Shown in pieces: positions 1 to 5,764 of a DNA stretch of 7,234 nucleotides (the stretch's first letter is position 1; each line of letters begins with the position of its first letter). Below the pieces are notes generated by a model that saw only the letters and a list, made by a program, of their open reading frames with translations, made no database searches and was not told where the DNA came from. A program made the translations under genes and the position numbers. The stretch comes from Kiloniellales bacterium (GTDB taxonomy: Bacteria; Pseudomonadota; Alphaproteobacteria; Kiloniellales; JAKSBE01): positions 1-7,234 of the forward strand of contig JASJAL010000411.1 of the NCBI GenBank assembly GCA_030067055.1, read 5' to 3'.

Positions 1-673
1 GGATGACGGTCGGCGCGCCGATCTGCTCGATCACCTGGACCATCAGCTCCTGGGCCATGGTGTAGGCGCCGTCGATCGGCGCCAGCACCACGTCGATCAC
101 CCCCAGCTGTCCCAGGTGTTCGTCGGTCAGCAGATGGTGCAGGTGGCCCAGGTGGGCGATGCAGAGGTCGGCGATCTCGAAGACGAAGATCGAGTTGCCG
201 TTGTAGCGCACGCCGCCGAAGTCGCGGACGTTGGTCGGCAGGTTCCAGACCTTGAGATCGCGGAGCTGGTGCTCGTGCACCGCCATGCCGCCCTCGGGAT
301 CCCAGCCGCGCAGGGCCAGCTCGACCTCGGGCTCCACGTAATCCGTGTAGTGGGTGTCGTGGGCGTTGTTCATGGTGACGATGTCGGGCGGCGCCGGCGG
401 CCGGACCCAGCCGTTGTAGTCGGTGACCGCGGTGACCCCCTCGGCGCTCTCGATCAGGAAGCTGGAATGGCCGAGAAAGGTCAGGCGCAGAGTTCCCGCG
501 GCCGGCAGGGCGGCCGGGATGACCCGCGGCTCGAGCCCGGCGATCGGCAGGCACTTGGCCGCGGCTGAGCCGATCGCCAGCAGCAGTGCCAGGGCGGCAA
601 GCAGCAGAACGAGTCCGATCCTGGTGCCCAGGCTCGGGCGCCGCGTCGACCGGGATTTGGCGATCTGCATCAT
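1..673 (-). CDS. Exported MBL-fold metallo-hydrolase, UlaG-like (C-terminus beyond window)
   Basis: This frame is open from an ATG at 673 to the window edge, giving 224 visible residues; the C-terminal part is missing. A basic stretch (residues 6-18) precedes a hydrophobic segment (19-35) ending in SAAA, which looks like a Sec signal peptide cut near residue 39, so the protein should act in the periplasm. The mature part begins like the UlaG/Lactamase_B_3 branch of the metallo-beta-lactamase fold (LTFLGHSSFLIES, residues 64-76), followed by DIVTMNNAHDTHYTDY (97-112) where HxHxDH is expected, and AHLGHLHH (173-180) where HxGD is expected, then GVIDVVLAPIDG (191-202). The fold is well supported; the substrate is unknown. 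ATGs at 670, 724 and 727 are also in frame. None has a good ribosome binding site, but 673 puts the signal peptide at a normal position. It lies 125 bases after the C40 peptidase gene on the same strand and could be cotranscribed. Confidence 0.85.
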   Translation of the reverse strand, partial: MMQIAKSRSTRRPSLGTRIGLVLLLAALALLLAIGSAAAKCLPIAGLEPRVIPAALPAAGTLRLTFLGHSSFLIESAEGVTAVTDYNGWVRPPAPPDIVTMNNAHDTHYTDYVEPEVELALRGWDPEGGMAVHEHQLRDLKVWNLPTNVRDFGGVRYNGNSIFVFEIADLCIAHLGHLHHLLTDEHLGQLGVIDVVLAPIDGAYTMAQELMVQVIEQIGAPTVI

Positions 674-798
674 GCTCGGTTTTACGCTCGCGCGGTTCGA
701 GATGGTCGCCCGCTGCGATGCCATCATGGCGCAGTTCGAACCGCGGCGGAAGCCTCTCGGCGCCCCGTCAACGGTAGAAACGGATCTCCCGGCCGATG

Positions 799-1668
799 TC
801 AGGCACCCGGTCCGCCGCCCTGGACCCGGGGCCGCCGGACCGCGGTGATGCCCTGCCCGTAGGCCGCCTGCGACCGGCCCTCGAGCTGGGCCAGCGGCTC
901 GACCGCGACCGCCATGTGCAGGGCGGTCGCGTGGATCACGGTTTTGGGGTCGAGCGCGATGGCGACGTGCTCGGGGAAGAACACCAGATCGCCGCGGGCG
1001 ATGCCTTTCTTCCCGTCCAGCGCCTCGCCGAGGTTCTCCTCCTGCATGTGGGTGTCGCGCAGGGCGAAGACGCCGGCGCGGGCCAGGGCGATCTGGACCA
1101 GGGCCGAGCAGTCCAGACCGACGCTGCTGCGCCCGCCCCAGAGGTAGGGTGTGCCGAGGAAGGCGCGGGCGGTCTCGACGTAGTCCGCCGCGGTCTCGCC
1201 AAGGGGCGCCAGGTGGCCGCCGAAGACCCAGCCGCCGCCGGCCAGGCGGGCGAAGCCCTGGCGCTCCTCGACCACGGCCAGCGGGCTGGCCATGGACAGC
1301 AGGTCCAGGGTCGGCGACTTGAAGTCCGGCTCGGCGAAGAGGTAACTGCGCAGGGCCGCCAGGCTGTGGGTCGGGTCCGCGACCCCGTCGCTCAGCCCCT
1401 CGGCGGCGACGTAGCCGACGTAGCCGTCGCCGGCGCTTTGCACCCAGGCCCAGCCCTCGGCCTGGTCGTAGACGTTGACCGCCTCGCCGTGGAGCAGCTG
1501 GCTGTCTAGCGGGGCGTCGTCGCTGGGCGTGCGGCGCAGGTCGAGGATCCCGGGGGCGACTTGGCGGCGCGCGCCTTCGACATAGCGGTCGGCCCGGACC
1601 TGATCCTTCAGGTAGGCGGCGGCGAGGTCGTCACGAAAGGGATTGAGGCGCGGGTCGAGGCTGGGCAT
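799..1668 (-). CDS. NlpC/P60 (C40) cysteine peptidase with SH3-like domains
   Basis: The 289-residue product is a cell-wall peptide hydrolase of the NlpC/P60 superfamily. The C-terminal domain (about 160-285) shows PYLWGGRSSVGLDCSALVQ with the catalytic Cys187, GDLVFFPEHVAIAL with His234, and VIHATALH with His246 as the likely third residue. Residues 30-95 (VAPGILDLRRTP, then GWAWVQSAGDGYVGYV) and about 105-155 look like two bacterial SH3-type domains. Such proteins, of YkfC type, usually cleave the gamma-D-glutamyl to diamino-acid bond in murein peptides. There is no signal peptide, so a cytoplasmic role in recycling murein peptides is more likely than remodelling of the wall; this is inference. 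The ATG at 1668 is the only common start codon before an in-frame stop at 1714-1716, though no clear Shine-Dalgarno precedes it. The upstream gap holds a weak -10-like TAGAGT (1711-1716, minus strand) without a convincing -35. No functional tie to the amide genes upstream is visible. Confidence 0.93.
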   Translation of the reverse strand: MPSLDPRLNPFRDDLAAAYLKDQVRADRYVEGARRQVAPGILDLRRTPSDDAPLDSQLLHGEAVNVYDQAEGWAWVQSAGDGYVGYVAAEGLSDGVADPTHSLAALRSYLFAEPDFKSPTLDLLSMASPLAVVEERQGFARLAGGGWVFGGHLAPLGETAADYVETARAFLGTPYLWGGRSSVGLDCSALVQIALARAGVFALRDTHMQEENLGEALDGKKGIARGDLVFFPEHVAIALDPKTVIHATALHMAVAVEPLAQLEGRSQAAYGQGITAVRRPRVQGGGPGA

Positions 1669-1754
1669 GGGTCGGGTGTCGGCGCGGCACGAGAGAACTG
1701 TGACGGCCGCACTCTAACCCAGCTCCCTGGCTTCGGCGAGCCCTCCGGTCCTAG

Positions 1755-2093
1755 CTAGTGGCCGATCATCCAGGGCCGGGACGAACGATGCTCCCGCGGT
1801 CCCCCCTTGGCGCTGCAGTCGCCGTGGTGGTGATGGCCCAGGGCGTGGCTGCGCTTGACGCTGGTGCGCTCCAGCTGCGCGTGGGACATGACCTGCGGCT
1901 CGTGCGCGCTCTTTTCGTTGCGCTGATGGGCGATGCGGGTGTTGGGGTTCATGCTGGCGATGAAGGGCGCCGCCACCGAACGCATCGCGGGATCGCCGCA
2001 GGTCGGACAGTCGGCCGCGGCCGTGGACTGGCTCATCGGCTGCCAGGCGCGGAACTCGCCGCAGGCCTCGCAAGCGTAGTCGTAGAGAGGCAT
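1755..2093 (-). CDS. fmdB: FmdB-type zinc-ribbon protein
   Basis: This 112-residue product starts MPLYDYACEACGEF, the signature of the FmdB/CxxC zinc-ribbon family. Cys8, Cys11, Cys29 and Cys32 form the metal site. The second half is unusual in composition: histidines at 56, 64, 71 and 83 and a run of four at 87-90, then Cys93, ending RPWMIGH. In Methylophilus methylotrophus an FmdB is encoded with formamidase and was proposed to regulate its expression; the biochemical role is unproven. Here the gene follows the channel gene by 49 bases and sits in the same module as fmdA, which supports the assignment. A weak AAAGGAAA ribosome binding site lies about 10 bases before the ATG. The family is clear; whether it binds nucleic acid, delivers metal or aids FmdA maturation cannot be told from sequence. 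Confidence 0.9.
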   Translation of the reverse strand: MPLYDYACEACGEFRAWQPMSQSTAAADCPTCGDPAMRSVAAPFIASMNPNTRIAHQRNEKSAHEPQVMSHAQLERTSVKRSHALGHHHHGDCSAKGGPREHRSSRPWMIGH

Positions 2094-2142
2094 CTTGCCG
2101 GTTTCCTTTCGTCTCGTGCCGTCGCCGCTTCGCGGCTTCGCT

Positions 2143-2685
2143 TCAGACTCCCCCGGCCTCGGCCAGGGGCCCGATCCAGCCGTTCAGCAGCAGGAACCCG
2201 GGGATCCAGCCGGTGTAGACGCCCTGCAGCGAGCAGAGCGTGCCGGTGAAACGGGTCAGGTTTTCCTTCTGCAGCGCCAGCAGCGCCCAGAACAGCAGCC
2301 AGAGCACCGCCCAGGAGCCCCAGCAGATCGCGAACCACCAGTCCCAGAACGAGACCGCGTCGGTGAGGGCGATCAGGAAGATCGGCACCACGGTCACGCC
2401 GACGAAAAAGCAGAACCAGCCCAGCCCGCGGCCGTCGGCGCCGTTCCAGCGGTTCCAGGCCACCCAGAGGTAGGTGAAGGTGAACAGCAGGGTATAGGCG
2501 GCGGCCTGTATGGAGCTCGCGTCGGCGCCGGGCCCGAAGGCCAGGTAGAGTGCGGCGATCAGGGTGATGAAGCCGACGAAGACATTGATGACCGTGATCT
2601 CCCGGTCGCCGATGCGACCGAGGACCCAGAGCCCGTTGCAGAACAGAACGGCTCCGACATAAAGCAAGACCATGCCCAACAGCAT
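2143..2685 (-). CDS. amiS: AmiS/UreI-family amide/urea channel
   Basis: This 180-residue inner-membrane protein has six hydrophobic segments at about 1-22, 29-50, 57-78, 87-107, 113-138 and 146-170, the size and topology of the AmiS/UreI family. The opening GMVLLYVGAVLFCNGLWVLG and FTYLWVAWN in the third segment are family hallmarks. UreI of Helicobacter is a urea channel, and AmiS is encoded with aliphatic amidase; both pass small uncharged amides. Next to formamidase, the likely cargo is formamide or another short amide, with urea possible. The ATG at 2685 is preceded by GGGAGGA seven bases upstream, a strong start. It is separated from fmdA by 139 bases that include a terminator-like hairpin and a large inverted repeat, so its expression may be set apart from fmdA. 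It could equally be called a UreI-like urea channel, but no urease genes are in view. Confidence 0.93.
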   Translation of the reverse strand: MLLGMVLLYVGAVLFCNGLWVLGRIGDREITVINVFVGFITLIAALYLAFGPGADASSIQAAAYTLLFTFTYLWVAWNRWNGADGRGLGWFCFFVGVTVVPIFLIALTDAVSFWDWWFAICWGSWAVLWLLFWALLALQKENLTRFTGTLCSLQGVYTGWIPGFLLLNGWIGPLAEAGGV

Positions 2686-2692
2686 CGCTGAT

Positions 2693-2699
2693 TCCTCCC
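2693..2699 (-). promoter_or_regulatory. Ribosome binding site of the channel gene
   Basis: GGGAGGA on the minus strand lies seven bases before the ATG at 2685 and confirms that start. It is 14 to 16 bases downstream of the large inverted repeat ending at 2714, close enough for the folded leader to affect ribosome access. Confidence 0.75.
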
Positions 2700-2713
2700 G
2701 CTATCGACTTTGT

Positions 2714-2783
2714 CCGACCGGCCAGAGCCCCGCGGCCGCGATCGAGCAGGACCGCGGGGCGCGCTTCGAGCCTGGCCGGTCCG
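2714..2783 (-). repeat. Two-tier inverted repeat in the leader of the channel gene
   Basis: Two perfect inverted repeats are nested. The outer arms are GACCGGCCAG (2716-2725) and CTGGCCGGTC (2772-2781), with one further pair beyond a mismatch (2714/2783). The inner arms are GCCCCGCGG (2727-2735) and CCGCGGGGC (2752-2760) around a 16-base loop. An 11-base stretch (2761-2771) between the right arms contains a small GCT/AGC hairpin. The transcript leading into the channel gene could fold into a branched stem just before the ribosome binding site. The pairing is seen directly; a regulatory or RNA-stabilising role is inference. In such G+C-rich DNA short stems are common, but 19 perfect nested pairs are more than usual. 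Confidence 0.55.
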
Positions 2784-2791
2784 AAGAAGAA

Positions 2792-2813
2792 GGGGGCGGA
2801 GGGATCCGCCCCC
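2792..2813 (-). terminator. Terminator-like hairpin after fmdA
   Basis: GGGGGCGGA (2792-2800) and TCCGCCCCC (2805-2813) form a perfect 9-base-pair stem with a four-base loop, 11 bases after the fmdA stop. In the minus-strand transcript the stem is followed by CTTCTTCTTC, a pyrimidine tract with interrupted T runs rather than a clean T tract. It is probably a partial intrinsic terminator that lowers read-through from fmdA into the channel gene. It could also act as a 3' stabilising hairpin. Confidence 0.65.
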
Positions 2814-2824
2814 AGGGGGCTTGG

Positions 2825-4051
2825 TCAGCTCGTGTGAGCGACATCGCTCTTGGAGACGGACTTCGTCGGTCCCTTGGCATTGGGACGGATGTCGAAGTCG
2901 AAGATCTCGGTCGGGATCGCGACGGTGCAGCAGGCGTTGGGAATGTCGACGATGCCGCTGATCCGGCCCTCGACCGGCGCCGTGCCCAGGATCACGTAGG
3001 CCTGCTCGCCGGTGTAGCCGAACTTCTTGAGGTACTCGACCGCGTTGAGGCAGGCCCGGCGGTAGGCGACGTGGGCATCCAGGTAGTACTGCTCGCCGGT
3101 GTGCTCGTCGACCGAGATTCCTTCGAAGACCAGGTACTCGGCGAAGTGCGGCTCGATCGGGCTCGGCTTGAAGATCGGGTTGGTGATGCCGTACTTCTTG
3201 ACGCCGTCCTTGATCAGGTCGACCCCGATGTCGAGGAAGCCGGCCATCTCGATGGCGCCGCAGAAGGTGATCTCGCCATCGCCCTGCGACCAGTGGATAT
3301 CGCCCATCGATAGTCCGCCGCCGTCGACGTAGACCGGGAAGTAGATCCGCGAGCCGCGCGACAGGTTCTTGATGTCGCAGTTGCCGCCGTGCTCGCGCGG
3401 CGGCACGGTGCGCCAGGCCTCCTCGGCCGCGCGCTTGGCCTTGTCCGCCGGCATCTGGCCCATCAGCGCGGTGTCGGCGAAGGGCGGCGCCAGCAGCGGC
3501 GGCACCCGTTCGGGATCGGTGTCGTAGAGCGCCATTTCGCGCTTGTTGGCGCGGTCCAGCAGGTCCTGCGAGGGCAGGCAGCCGATCAGGCCGGGATGGA
3601 TGATGCCGGCCCAGCGCACGTTCGGCACGTGGCGTGAGGTGGTGTAGATGCCATGGAAATCCCAGCAGGCCTTACAGGCGGAAGGGAAGTGCTCGGTCAG
3701 GAAACCGCCGCCGTTCTCGCGCGCGAAGATTCCCGTGAAGCCCCAGGCCGAGGCCGGCAGGGCGCCGACGTCGAGCAGGTCGACGACCATCAGGTCGCCC
3801 GGCTCCGCGCCTTCGACACCGAAGGGGCCGCTCAGGTAATGGACCTTGGTCAGGTCGACGTCGCGCACGTCATTCGCGCTGTCGTCGTTGTGGATCTGCC
3901 CGCCGGTCCAGTCGTAGCACTCGACCCGGAACTCGTCGCCGGGCTTGAACCATTCGACGATCGGGATGTCCGGATGCCAGCGGTTGTGGGTCTTGATCTC
4001 CTGCTCTTCGGGCCACTTGTTGAAATCGACTGAGAAAGCTGTCTTTGCCAC
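2825..4051 (-). CDS. fmdA: Formamidase (acetamidase/formamidase family)
   Basis: The 408-residue product matches the length and whole-chain pattern of formamidase FmdA, a cytoplasmic enzyme hydrolysing formamide to formate and ammonia, with weaker action on other short amides. Recognisable blocks are HNRWHPDIP (22-30), GIFARENGGGFLTEHFP (107-123), WAGIIHPGLIGCLPS (147-161), REHGGNCDIKNL (219-230), GGGLSMGDIHWSQGDGEI (244-261) and GIVDIPNACCTVAIP (366-380). The start is GTG at 4051, supported by AGGGAGG eight bases upstream. Acetamidase of the same family is the alternative name, but the neighbouring FmdB-type protein and the close fit to FmdA favour formamidase. The channel and zinc-ribbon genes follow on the same strand, and a LuxR-type regulator precedes it by 331 bases. 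Its leader contains a hairpin beginning just before the ribosome binding site. The ammonia serves as nitrogen source; the formate needs a formate dehydrogenase or is excreted. Confidence 0.95.
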   Translation of the reverse strand: MAKTAFSVDFNKWPEEQEIKTHNRWHPDIPIVEWFKPGDEFRVECYDWTGGQIHNDDSANDVRDVDLTKVHYLSGPFGVEGAEPGDLMVVDLLDVGALPASAWGFTGIFARENGGGFLTEHFPSACKACWDFHGIYTTSRHVPNVRWAGIIHPGLIGCLPSQDLLDRANKREMALYDTDPERVPPLLAPPFADTALMGQMPADKAKRAAEEAWRTVPPREHGGNCDIKNLSRGSRIYFPVYVDGGGLSMGDIHWSQGDGEITFCGAIEMAGFLDIGVDLIKDGVKKYGITNPIFKPSPIEPHFAEYLVFEGISVDEHTGEQYYLDAHVAYRRACLNAVEYLKKFGYTGEQAYVILGTAPVEGRISGIVDIPNACCTVAIPTEIFDFDIRPNAKGPTKSVSKSDVAHTS

Positions 4052-4059
4052 GTCTCTTG

Positions 4060-4066
4060 CCTCCCT
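4060..4066 (-). promoter_or_regulatory. Ribosome binding site of fmdA, fixing a GTG start
   Basis: AGGGAGG on the minus strand lies eight bases before the GTG at 4051. It decides the start in favour of GTG, giving MAKTAF as the N-terminus. Confidence 0.8.
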
Positions 4067-4069
4067 AAA

Positions 4070-4110
4070 GATCGGTTGCGCGCCGCGGCGGACCCGCGGC
4101 TGGCGCGATC
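4070..4110 (-). repeat. Hairpin in the fmdA leader
   Basis: GCCGCGG (4082-4088) and CCGCGGC (4094-4100) form a perfect 7-base-pair stem with a five-base loop. It is extended by CGC/GCG (4079-4081 with 4103-4105) across a two-base bulge, and by GATCG/CGATC (4070-4074 with 4106-4110) across an internal loop. On the minus-strand transcript the structure ends three bases before the fmdA ribosome binding site, so it could modulate translation or mRNA stability. The pairing is visible; the function is inferred. Confidence 0.45.
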
Positions 4111-4306
4111 GGCACAGGATTGTTCTGCGGCTGTCGGCCGGCGCCGCCTTGGCTCGTTGGGCGCCCGACCTTGACCAGGAGTCTAGGCCCCGGCGCCCGG
4201 CCTCGGCATCGCTCGGCGGAAGGAGGTGCCGGCGTTTTGCCGTGCTGCCGCGGCATGAGGTGAAAGGGCCGTTCCATCGCCCCGGAAGGTGATCCGAACA
4301 TGGAAT

Positions 4307-4328
4307 GCCTCACCTCTAGGGGTGAGGC
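4307..4328 (-). terminator. Possible terminator after the LuxR-type gene
   Basis: GCCTCACC (4307-4314) and GGTGAGGC (4321-4328) form a perfect 8-base-pair stem with a six-base loop, 54 bases after the regulator's stop. In the minus-strand transcript the tail ATTCCATGTTC is only moderately T-rich, so a terminator role is plausible but not certain. The symmetric GGTGAGGC arms could instead be a DNA operator. Confidence 0.4.
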
Positions 4329-4382
4329 GGGCCGGTGCTGGGACCCGGCGTTCTTCGTCGCGATCCAGGGGAGCTGCCGCCC

Positions 4383-5522
4383 TCAGGCCGATCCCAGCTT
4401 GGCCAGCAAGCGGATCAGGTCGGCCTGCCGATGGGCGCCGACCTTGGCGTAGATATGCCGCATGTGGGTGCGGGCGGTGTTCTTGGAGACGCCCAGGGTT
4501 GCCGCCGCCTCGAAGAGGCTGCTGCCCTCGGCGAGCAGGCCGATCAGGCGGGCCTCGGCTTCGGTCAGGCCGTAGGCTTCGGCGAAGGTCTCGACCGATT
4601 CCAGCTGCTCGCCGTCCGGATCCTTGGTCAGAATCGCGACCAGCGCCTCGGGTTCCGCGGCGCCTCCGACCTGGCTCTGATGGACCGGCTGAAGCGAAAG
4701 CAGTAGGGGCGGCCGGCCGGAAGGCCGGGATACCACGAAATGCTCGCCCCGGTTCCCGCCCTGCGCAGGATGGCAGCTGGCCACCTTGGCGATCGCCGAT
4801 CTGAGCTGCGTCGAGAGCCGGCTGGAGCTTGCGGCCAGGCCGCCGGCGCGCAGCAGCAGGCCGTCGCGGCGCTCGAGCAGACGCGTCGCCGCGTTGTTGA
4901 CGAAGTGCAGCGTGGCGCCCTGGTTGACCAGCATGCAGGCCACCGGGATATGGTCCAGGACCTCCAGCAGGGCTTCGCGCTCGCTTCGTTCCTGCAGCAG
5001 ATGACGGCGCAGGTCGAAGCTTTGCTGGAAGTGGGGCAGCAGCCGTCGCAGGCGCGCCTTGTCCGATTCCTCGAAGGCAGGCTGCCGCGGCGCGCGGAGG
5101 ATGGCGAGAAAGCGGATGCCCAGGCCGTCGCGATGCACGACGCCGCATAGCCGATGCTTCAGCCCCAGGGGATGCAGATACTCCTGGTAGAACTCGGTGC
5201 GCGTGAGTTCGGCGTCGGGCAGGATCTCGGTCCCGAGGATCACGGAGCGCGGCCGGTAGGGAAGGTCGGAGTGCAGCCAGGGGTTCCGACTGCACATCCG
5301 TCTCTTGTAGGTCTCGGGCACGGCGTCGTCGAAGTGATCACACTTGAAACGGATGGCGCCGCGGCGGCTCCCGAAATTGTGATCGGTCAGCGTGGCGCCG
5401 CGGCCGTCGAAGACGTCGCAGAGCTCGTCCAGGACGTCAGGCCAGGGATCGCCGCCCCCGAGGGTCGCGTAGATCGACTTGACCAGGCGATCCAACCGTT
5501 CTTCGTCAGGTTCGAGGCGCAC
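4383..5522 (-). CDS. LuxR-type (GerE HTH) transcriptional regulator
   Basis: This 379-residue cytoplasmic DNA-binding protein has a C-terminal LuxR/GerE helix-turn-helix at about 317-377. It begins YGLTEAEARLIGLLAEG, and the recognition region is VSKNTARTHMRHIYAKVG (345-362). A PAS-like segment lies at about 186-300 (LDHIPVACMLVN, LHFVNNAATRLL), and residues 1-175 form a variable sensor region with no receiver-domain phosphorylation site, so it is probably not a classical two-component regulator. Its ligand is unknown. The start is GTG at 5522, backed by GGGAGGG four bases upstream; no ATG competes near it. It is encoded immediately upstream of fmdA on the same strand and is the natural candidate to control the amide module, but this is inference from position. 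It may be separately transcribed, given the gaps on both sides and the hairpin after its stop. Confidence 0.92.
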   Translation of the reverse strand: MRLEPDEERLDRLVKSIYATLGGGDPWPDVLDELCDVFDGRGATLTDHNFGSRRGAIRFKCDHFDDAVPETYKRRMCSRNPWLHSDLPYRPRSVILGTEILPDAELTRTEFYQEYLHPLGLKHRLCGVVHRDGLGIRFLAILRAPRQPAFEESDKARLRRLLPHFQQSFDLRRHLLQERSEREALLEVLDHIPVACMLVNQGATLHFVNNAATRLLERRDGLLLRAGGLAASSSRLSTQLRSAIAKVASCHPAQGGNRGEHFVVSRPSGRPPLLLSLQPVHQSQVGGAAEPEALVAILTKDPDGEQLESVETFAEAYGLTEAEARLIGLLAEGSSLFEAAATLGVSKNTARTHMRHIYAKVGAHRQADLIRLLAKLGSA

Positions 5523-5764
5523 GAGACCCTCCCACGTCCGCAGGGCAGGTTCGATCCCGAGTCGCTATTTTCCCCCGGATGTCAGTCGCTTCACCTGCCG
5601 GCGGCCCCGGAAAACCCGGTCCGAGGTCGGCAATCCGCCACGGTCACTGGCGCCGCTCAGCAACGCCACGATAGCTGCGCTTGCCGGCCGGCCTCGAGCA
5701 GAGGTGCTGTATCGACTGATCGATTTTCTCTACCACCACTCTACCATGGTGAGAGCGGGAAGAC
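5523..5764. other. Intergenic region upstream of the LuxR-type gene
   Basis: No gene is visible in these 242 bases. The end nearest the iron-sulfur gene is locally AT-richer and carries a direct repeat CTCTACCA (5728-5735 and 5739-5746), an inverted partner TGGTGAGAG (5747-5755), and a small palindrome ATCGA/TCGAT (5711-5724). The minus-strand hairpin is followed by AAAA rather than a T tract, so it is not a standard terminator for the iron-sulfur gene. The regulator's promoter should lie here, but I see no clear -35/-10 pair. Confidence 0.4.
5527..5533 (-). promoter_or_regulatory. Ribosome binding site of the LuxR-type gene, fixing a GTG start
   Basis: GGGAGGG on the minus strand lies four bases before the GTG at 5522, a short but acceptable spacing. 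It supports this start for the regulator. Confidence 0.7.

Larger units (their letters stand above)
4052..4382 (-). promoter_or_regulatory. Non-coding region between the regulator gene and fmdA
   Basis: These 331 bases hold no credible gene; the short open frames here overlap one another in several frames without family features. The region should contain the fmdA promoter. I searched by eye for a sigma-54 promoter (GG-N10-GC with TGGCAC and TTGC), which would suit nitrogen control, and for -35/-10 pairs, and found no convincing match. It holds the fmdA leader hairpin (4070-4110) and a cluster of GGTGA-type motifs at 4258-4263, 4287-4292, 4310-4315 (inverted) and 4320-4325, which make alternative hairpins and might be an operator. 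Confidence 0.5.

Noticed and set aside
796..1509. Long plus-strand open frame opposite the C40 peptidase
   Set aside because: Antisense shadow without family features; the minus-strand frame has the catalytic Cys and His motifs.
2124..2136. Small hairpin GCCGC/GCGGC between the channel gene and fmdB
   Set aside because: Five pairs with a three-base loop and no T tract is expected by chance in DNA this rich in G+C.
4200..4240. Possible sigma-54 promoter before fmdA (GGCACCTCCTTCCGC, minus strand)
   Set aside because: The spacing between the GG and GC elements is off by one and the -12 TTGC is absent, so it does not meet the strict sigma-54 pattern.
4065..4313. Short minus-strand open frame (82 codons) in the gap before fmdA
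   Set aside because: No family likeness, Arg/Pro-rich composition, and it runs through the inverted repeats and nearly onto the fmdA ribosome binding site.
4183..5295. A 370-codon minus-strand open frame overlapping the regulator gene
   Set aside because: Low-complexity Arg/Ala/Pro composition and no domain, whereas the alternative frame has a clear LuxR-type helix-turn-helix and a ribosome binding site.
5549..5565. GGTTCGATCCC on the plus strand, resembling a tRNA T-arm
   Set aside because: The flanking bases do not pair as a T stem, and no acceptor stem, anticodon arm or D arm can be fitted around it.
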